Assembly (NCBI GenBank): GCA_035772735.1
Contig: JASDFA010000001.1
Coordinates: forward strand, 93,769,501-93,833,500
Reading direction: 5' to 3'
Length of the DNA: 64,000 bases
Source: Datura wrightii
Taxonomy: Eukaryota > Streptophyta > Magnoliopsida > Solanales > Solanaceae
Shown here: positions 58,191 through 64,000 of the stretch, one piece after another
Position numbering within the stretch: the first letter of the stretch is position 1
Layout of the letters: each line of letters starts with the position of its first letter
Notes under the pieces: generated by a model
What the model was told of the DNA's origin: nothing
Seen by the model: the letters and a program-made list of their open reading frames with translations, nothing else
The model's database searches: none
Program-made: the position numbers and the translations under genes

Positions 58191-58982
58191 AGGAAATCAA
58201 TTTTAAACAAATCAAATCACTCGAATTTATCCCACTAAATTTATCCACAAGTTCAAATTACAAAATCTTTTAAGAAAGAATATTCTCGCTTCTTTTTCTC
58301 CCAAAGCATCTCATATTACCACAGAATTCACGACCACACAGCTACTCGCAAATCACTCACACACGCACAATCGCATTCAAATTTACTCAGTTTCCACATA
58401 CCATCGCAATCTCAAGTTGAACTCACCCCTATGCTCTTACACCTATGAGTATTCAATTATTTCGAGCTTTGCCCTACTCATTTTCTTGTTTAAAATTGTG
58501 AATTTGAACAATACCATAAGTTTTAGATGAAGCCTTAGTGCCATGATGTTGTCATGTGAATTTGGACACAGGACCTTTAATAAATATAATGATTTATGCT
58601 TGTGAGATTATAAATTTAGTTGAGATGGAACATGGGTAATGTTAGTTTTTCATAGACTCTTGAGCGCGAACCACATAACGAGTCGTGGTATCACCCAGCG
58701 ACTCATTGTGTAGCTCATCCTGAGTGGGAAATGGGAGATGCAGACTAGTGTACCTCACGACTGGTCTAACGAATCATTGCCACAAGTAACGAATCATTGT
58801 GACTAGTCGTTAAGTCCACTGGTCCAACAAAGAAAAAAATAACCTGCAGATAACGAGTGACCTCATGAGTCGTGGCCAGTGGCAACGATTCATTGAGTCC
58901 CTCGTTCTGCCTGTAGGGACAAAATTAAAAGTTGATTTTGTTTCATCTCATTTTGCATAATAACCATTATTCCACAGGTACA
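58191..58982 (+). other. Element D ORF3 leader
   Basis: A C/A-rich leader lies at 58200-58470. A third ACGAGTCGTGG cluster is at about 58678-58905. An acceptor-like TTATTCCACAG|GTACAATGG ends at 58977 just before the ORF3 ATG, the same junction as in element G. I could not find the donor with confidence. Confidence 0.4.
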
Positions 58983-61003
58983 ATGGCATAGAAAGGTACA
59001 CCAAAGAAGGGTTCACCCAAGAAATAGGTGCCGGAAAGGAGTCAACCATCATATCGCAGACTTAGGGACGCACCCTCCTCCTCCAAAGAGTTGAGTGGCT
59101 CGGTGGAGGAATATGAAGTTTCGAAAGAGCAGCTTCAGAGGAGATCCACTAGGGAAAGGACACATCGCCCTATAAATCTGACAGCCATGGATAATTCTCC
59201 TACCCCACTTGCAAGAGACCCATCAAGCCGAGCTGAAGAGAATGTTGGGGCCACAGTCCCGATTGCTCACGAGGGCACCACAGCTGTAACAAATGCAGAA
59301 GTTGCTAATGAATCACATGCTCAACGGGAGACCACAGATGATGAGTTTACAGAGACTTCAAATACATTTAATGATCAACCTCGGTAGGTGAGGTGATGGT
59401 TTGTTTGAGGTATGCGGGCCATCTACAACAGGGACATTGCTCCGAATGAAAAAGGCCATCAAAAGAGGCGCATCTACGAAGAGCCCAGACTGGTTACTAC
59501 AGGGCTCAAGACCTCCCCGAGCTGTAGGCATTGTTTGATAGATATAGGTTCGGGTGGTTAACTGAGCCATCGGGGAGCTACAGCCCTTGCCTGGTTAGAG
59601 AGTTTTATGCCGCCTACGCAGGCACGTTACAACTTCTGGCTTTAGGAGGCCAGGACTGGAAAAAGAGGCCCACATTGACGTAGGTGTCGATTCGGGAGAC
59701 GCCTATAGAAATCTCTAAGAGGACCATCTCTAGGCTTCTCTATGGTCAAGACTATCATGCCCCGATAAACATCGCCGACTTTGATCAAAGATTGTTCGAG
59801 CTAAAGAAATTCCAAAACAAGAAGCTGAATAGTGAAGAACGAATCAGGCAGTACACTTAGCTGTCACACATCATTGCCACAAGGGGTCCGCTGGTTGAGT
59901 GGTTTCATGGAACCGAGTCATAGATAAAAAAGGTTACATTGAACATCCAAGCTAAATCCTAGTGGTCATTGGTTTGGCATAGGCTAGTATCTACAAGAAA
60001 TGATAATGTGCTTTAACCGAACAAAGATGCACTGGTAGCTAGCATTACGGAGGGGTACGCCATAAATTTCCAGTGATATATTGTTGAAGAGATTCGAGAG
60101 CGGTCGATAGTGGACAGCACTACCATTCCCTTTCTATTCCTCATTGATAGACTCTGTCAGGAGTCAAAGGTGCCAGAACTATCGTCGGTTGATCAGCTAG
60201 TGGTGGTCCATAATATCACCGAATATAGGGTTGATAATAGACAAAACAAACATGGTATCGAGAGTGAGAAGTCATTCTGCCGCATCCGCTGGAGCGACTT
60301 TATTGGAAGAGGCATTGAGCAGCGGTATGCAGACTGAGGCTGCATTATTTACTAAGGTTGCGGAAGAGCCCACAAAGGCCACAGAGATTTGTAGCCATCT
60401 TGAGGCTATAGATGCAATTGACATTCTCGCACCTGCTGAGGTTCTAGAGTCCTCATCCACAGCAGCAGCACCTCGACCACCTGTTGCAACCTCACGTGCT
60501 CCTTCAGCCGGTCTAGTCACTATTTCCCAATAATTCCTGACTGACATGGCTAGGCAGCCGGCAAAAACCAAAAAAAAGTGAGCACACACGGCTCTTCAAG
60601 TTAAGGTATTAATGAAGCAAGTTAAGCCAAGGGTTACAAAGGAGTTGGAGGCACTCTCTAGCTCAGTGCATGGTCGGTTAGATGCCTTTTAGAGGCGTAT
60701 GGATGAGCTCCTTGCACAGTTACAGGCGCCTGAGCTGGCAAGGTGGTATGCGGATGTAGTAGAACTCTGAGCGTAGGTGTAGGAGTTTTCCGCACGACAG
60801 GTAGCTGCGATCCCTCCACCCATGATTCTAGTAATTGATGATGAGAGCGAGGAAGAGCTACCAACAATATTTGATTTTATCAATAAGGAGCCGGTGGTGC
60901 AGGATAAGGGCAAGAGGCTTCGTGAGGAGGTAAGTTTTGATGAGGACGATTCTCTACTCTATGAGCAGAAGCGAGAGCGGAGAGAGATGGGGACAGTGCT
61001 ATA
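58983..61003 (+). pseudogene. Element D ORF3, Athila third-ORF protein, broken
   Basis: The ATG at 58983 is followed by stops at codons 3 and 15, then an open piece to 59387 and more stops and frame changes (near 59390, 59682, 59858, 60015). The domain is well recognisable in pieces: CLVREFYAAYAGTL (about 59589-59630), WHRLVSTRNDNVL (about 59975-60012), KDALVASITEGYAINFQ and IVEEIRERSIVD (60024-60115), then PFLFLIDRLCQESKVPEL. These are hallmarks of the plant transposon protein domain PF20167. A C-terminal region rich in Ala/Pro/Ser and then acidic residues (VIDDESEEELPTIFDFI) ends near 61003. It matches ORF3 of A and G in position and in the W ... NDN ... LVA ... IN pattern, though distantly. 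Confidence 0.75.
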
Positions 61004-62465
61004 GTTATCCATAGAGGAGGCTCAATAGAGGGCCGCAGTTGAGGCAGCGAGAGCTCATGGAGAAGGAACGAGCTCAGTAGGTTCTAAAAATGCACCGGGT
61101 CAAGCCGATAGTATAGGAGATGACACTGGAGGAGTATCTGCACCCTCCACTGACCAAGTCACAAACGCCTAGATCGCACAGGTATGTTCCCTATTTCCAT
61201 GTTTTTTTATATATGCGTCGAGGATGGTGCATGCTTTTCTTGATGGGGGTGGGGAGGGATACCTGTATATTTTTGCTGAACATAACCCGAGTATTTTTGT
61301 TGCCGAATATATTTTTCCCCAGGTGTTCCTTATCTAGTAGAACCGACACGTTTAGTTTTTTATGTTTTCGTGTTTGTTTATGTCAGTCGAAAGAAAATTA
61401 GGTTAATTTAAGGAAGTCAAGAGCATGAATTTTTTAAATTGCCCTCCTACATTCCTGTGTATTTTTGCTGAACATATCCCGAGGGCTTTTCTCGTTGGAT
61501 ATCTTTTCCCTCTGGTGTTCCTTATCTAGTAGAACCAGCAAGTTTAGTTTTTTATGTTTTTGTGTTTTTTTATGTCAATCGAAAGAAAATTAGGTGAACT
61601 TAAGGAAATCAAGAGCATGAATTTTTGAAATTGTTTTAACTGATAATGTGATACTCCTCACAAGTATGACCTTTGTGAATCCTTGCAGGCATTAAACTGT
61701 GAATATGTTTACCATTGTATGACTGTACCTGAACTAGCAGTTAGTAGAAGTGATGATGTTGGCCTGTGCAATGTGTAAGTGAGATTTAATAGTTAAATTC
61801 TGCGGTGTGTGTCAATTTAGAACTTGCCTGATCAATAGTATCGAGGTAGAGGATGGGAAAGTAGGAATGGATCATAGGCCACTTTTTATGAATGAGTCCA
61901 TTTTAGCCTTAAAATACCTACCAAATGGAAATAAGTATCCCTTGATCCAAATTTTGAGCGTAAATTGAACTTTCTTTTTGTTAACACCAGTTCACCTTCC
62001 TGCTTTAGTTATAATGAACCTATTTTGATCTTGGTCCCTCCATGGACACTGTGAATCGCAATTCAAGAAAATTGTCTAAGTTGAGGGTGGCTATTATATG
62101 AGTGATTAAGAAGAGTAGGGTGGAATGAAATTGAGTAATGAAAATTAAAGAGCGGGTGCGGTATGCGTAATGAAAGAAAAGAAAATTTTTTGTTAAAGAG
62201 AAAAAGAGGAAAAAGAGGAAAAAAATGTGAATGAAAGTAATAAATACTTAAAAGAAGGACCATCACACTCGTACTTGCAAACAAAAGTAAAAGTAGAAGA
62301 AAGCACAGGAAAAAGGGAGAAAATATGAAAAGAAGGTTAAAAGTGGAGTCCAAATGTGTGTAGTGCCAAGGAGGGTTAAGCTACTAGCCCATATGTATCA
62401 TAATCGAACCCGAGCCTACGTTACAAGCTTAACAAGTCCTATAGTTATCCTGGTTACCCGTCTGA
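61004..62465 (+). other. Element D 3' noncoding region
   Basis: No gene. It includes the tandem duplication below and a purine-rich stretch around 62120-62340 (whose pyrimidine complement creates a spurious minus-strand ORF at 62063-62353). Compositionally it resembles 15590-15670 in element A. A polypurine tract is not clear. Confidence 0.6.
61262..61633 (+). repeat. 180-bp direct tandem duplication in element D
   Basis: 61262-61441 and 61454-61633 are imperfect copies. Each starts CCTGTRTATTTTTGCTGAACAT, contains GGTGTTCCTTATCTAGTAGAACC and ends GAGCATGAATTTTT, with period 192. Confidence 0.85.
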
Positions 62466-62469
62466 AATT

Positions 62470-63149
62470 CGAGATAAATACCTGTTAGCTTAGAAAAAGG
62501 TTTTTGATGTCCATATAGATACCTTTTATGTTTTTTTAGTAGGATAATGGATCAGTAGACATGTGATTACATTGATAGAAGATATTTAGTTATTTGTTTG
62601 TGAATTATTATCAAGTTTTGGGGAGAAATTCTTGAGAACAACACTTGCTTTTCTCAATTGTTCTTCATTTTGTTCATCAATATTGAAAGTAGGTTTTCTT
62701 TCAATTATTGTTGTAAGTATTTAATTATGTGTTTGTCTATGAATACTAATTATAATCTTACAATCATGAGAGGCTAAAATCTCCACAACTAGGGTTGTGG
62801 GAACCATGGTGAATTAATGAAATAGGGTTACACAAAGTGATTCAAAACCATAGCTAAACGCTTGTGTTGTATTCTCTTCATCTTTAAATGTTTCTTAATG
62901 GTGCACAACATTAGGACTTTCCCGAATTCTTTAGTTGCTTGAACCTACAGAAGTAGAGATTAGGAAAAGATATTTACAACAAAAGCCTTGATTTTTATGA
63001 TCATTGTATGACTTGAGCTATGGTTGCAAGAAAGTTAATTTGGAACATATTGATAACGGTTAATTTCAAACCGCTTATGAGACCTAACCTGGTGATTGAG
63101 TATAGTCATCCAATAGGGACAAATCATTCGTTTGGATGAACCCTAGTTA
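62470..63149 (+). repeat. Element D 3' LTR, partial
   Basis: It aligns in blocks with the later part of the 5' LTR: TTTTGTTCATCA (62669-62680; 31137-31148), AGGGTTGTGGGAACCATGGTGAATTAA near 62800 in pieces, and GTCATCCAATAGGGACAAA near 63104. The U3 motif cluster is missing, so the start is deleted. The right end is interrupted at 63150 by element H. The left boundary is approximate. Confidence 0.6.
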
Positions 63150-64000
63150 TGTAATACCCCAAAAGCCCTAAGATTCGACCCTAGGGTTTGAATGGAGAAA
63201 ATAAGAAATTTTTCACCAGGTTATAGGATGACTTTTCCAGTGACCCATGAGGAGATTTCACGAGTTGTGAAGTGACTCATAAAGAGCAATGTGAGTTGGC
63301 AGCGACTGGTGGTCTGGAGGTGACGACGAAGGGAGTAACAAGTCGTGGTGTGGGAAACGAGTTGTTATGTTAGCCTCGGACAAGATGGTCAAGAATTCAA
63401 GGTTCACTTTCCCGAAGATGCCACGAGAGGAAGCCATGAGTCGTGAAGTGACTCCACGACTCGTGGAGTTGGTTGTGGGCAGGAACAGAACTTTAAGTTT
63501 AAAATTGGGGCAATGTACTTCCCAACTGGTCACCATGAGTCGTGAGGTACACAATGAGTCTGAGGTACACCACGAGTCGTGGTGTCCCTCGTGGAGACTG
63601 GCAGTGTGTATTTTTCCTACATTTTGTAAGGATGTTTTCATAATTCCTAATTCCTAAGTCCTAAAATACGTCATTTTAAGCTTGGATAGAAGGGTTTTAT
63701 AGATACTCATCCTATTCTAAACCTCCCCATTCCATGCATGCAAGGTCAAGGAGCCTATAGAAGATCAAACAAGATGATTCTTTAGGTTCTTCCTCAAGTC
63801 ACTTTGATTCTCAAGAGAGGTTGTGAAATTCAAAGTACCCAGGTATGTGGGATTATGAATGGGGGTATTCCTTCATTCCCATTCCCAAAATCCTCTTCTA
63901 ATTCATGGAATTCTAAGTTGATGAATTTATGGGGTTTTAACACAATTTATGAAATTCTCTAAGAATCTATCATGAGAAAATTCTATTCATGCTTCCAATG
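63150..64000 (+). repeat. Element H LTR (Tekay-like, same family as C), cut by the window edge
   Basis: It starts TGTAATACCCCAAAAGCCC, resembling C's LTR start on the opposite strand. ACGAGTCGTGG variants are found at about 63240-63590, and a TATA-like GGGTTTTATAGATA is at 63691-63704. AGTTA (63145-63149) would be the target duplication. The open frames at 63258-63657 on both strands arise from the motif repeats and are not genes. Confidence 0.7.

Larger units (their letters stand above)
30342..63149 (+). mobile_element. Element D: older Athila-like retrotransposon, split by element F and truncated by element H
   Basis: The 5' LTR is about 30342-31937, primer site 31943-31960, gag, protease and the first part of RT up to 35588. 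Element F follows, then the rest of RT, RNase H and integrase (55412-57483), two hairpins, an internal motif cluster, the ORF3 pseudogene (58983-61003), a 3' noncoding region and a partial 3' LTR interrupted by H at 63150. RT joins exactly across F (codons for EETN then LVLNWEKCHF). The two LTRs are clearly diverged and every ORF is broken, so D is the oldest Athila-like copy here. The exact left end is uncertain by about ten bases. Confidence 0.88.

Noticed and set aside
59358..61003. A host gene downstream of element D pol
   Set aside because: Position, splice-acceptor-like junction and the PF20167-type motifs identify it as D's own broken ORF3.
62063..62353. 96-codon minus-strand ORF rich in Phe, Leu and Ser
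   Set aside because: Low-complexity complement of a purine-rich noncoding stretch in element D.
63258..63657. ORFs on both strands near the right edge
   Set aside because: They are kept open by repeated ACGAGTCGTGG-type palindromes inside an LTR; no domain.

Overview
The window is plant repeat DNA: a nest of Ty3/Gypsy LTR retrotransposons with no recognisable host gene, tRNA or rRNA gene. The elements fall into two lineages. The Athila-like elements have a primer site of the TGGCGCCGTTGCCGGGGA type, a fused gag-pol and a third ORF after pol. The Tekay/Del-like chromoviruses have a TGGTATCAGAGC initiator-tRNA-Met primer site, a C-terminal chromodomain and about 2.6 kb LTRs. Such nesting is typical of pericentromeric heterochromatin in a large eudicot genome. 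A pararetrovirus-like scrap at the left edge and the general look of the LTRs suggest Solanaceae, but that is a weak inference.

Layout, with my letters. C (Tekay-like, minus strand) is the outermost element: its 3' LTR is 2235-4515 and its decayed pol is 27750-30338. B (Tekay-like, minus, 4526-27749, duplication CTCCC) sits in C's polypurine tract. A (Athila-like, plus, 4997-17819, duplication ACAGG) sits in B's 3' LTR. D (Athila-like, plus, about 30342-63149) sits in C's reverse transcriptase. F (Tekay-like, plus, 35589-55406, duplication ACCAA) sits in D's reverse transcriptase. G (Athila-like, minus, 43353-53278, duplication TCTAT) sits in F's 3' LTR. H (LTR only, from 63150) sits in D's 3' LTR. 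The deepest path is C > D > F > G. Bases 1-2234 hold older fragments.

A, B, C, D and F all have stops or frameshifts in gag-pol. G has two nearly identical LTRs and almost open reading frames, but it has lost RT, RNase H and integrase: its gag-protease ORF is joined in frame to the last codons of pol. It therefore looks like a young non-autonomous element mobilised in trans, probably by relatives of A.

The most unusual signal is regulatory. Palindrome-rich motif clusters lie just upstream of the LTR TATA boxes. One type (CGTGTCACGGAGG) is found in Athila-like A and G and in Tekay-like B. A second type (ACGAGTCGTGG) is found in Athila-like D and in Tekay-like C and H. F has the same flanking U3 sequence as B but carries a 27-bp tandem repeat in place of the cluster. 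In A, G and D a second copy of the cluster lies between pol and ORF3. There it is followed by a TATA-like box and a leader, with an intron donor conserved in A and G and an acceptor just before the ORF3 ATG in all three. ORF3 may thus be an independently promoted, spliced gene inside the transposon. A short hairpin with compensatory stem changes directly follows pol in all three Athila-like elements.
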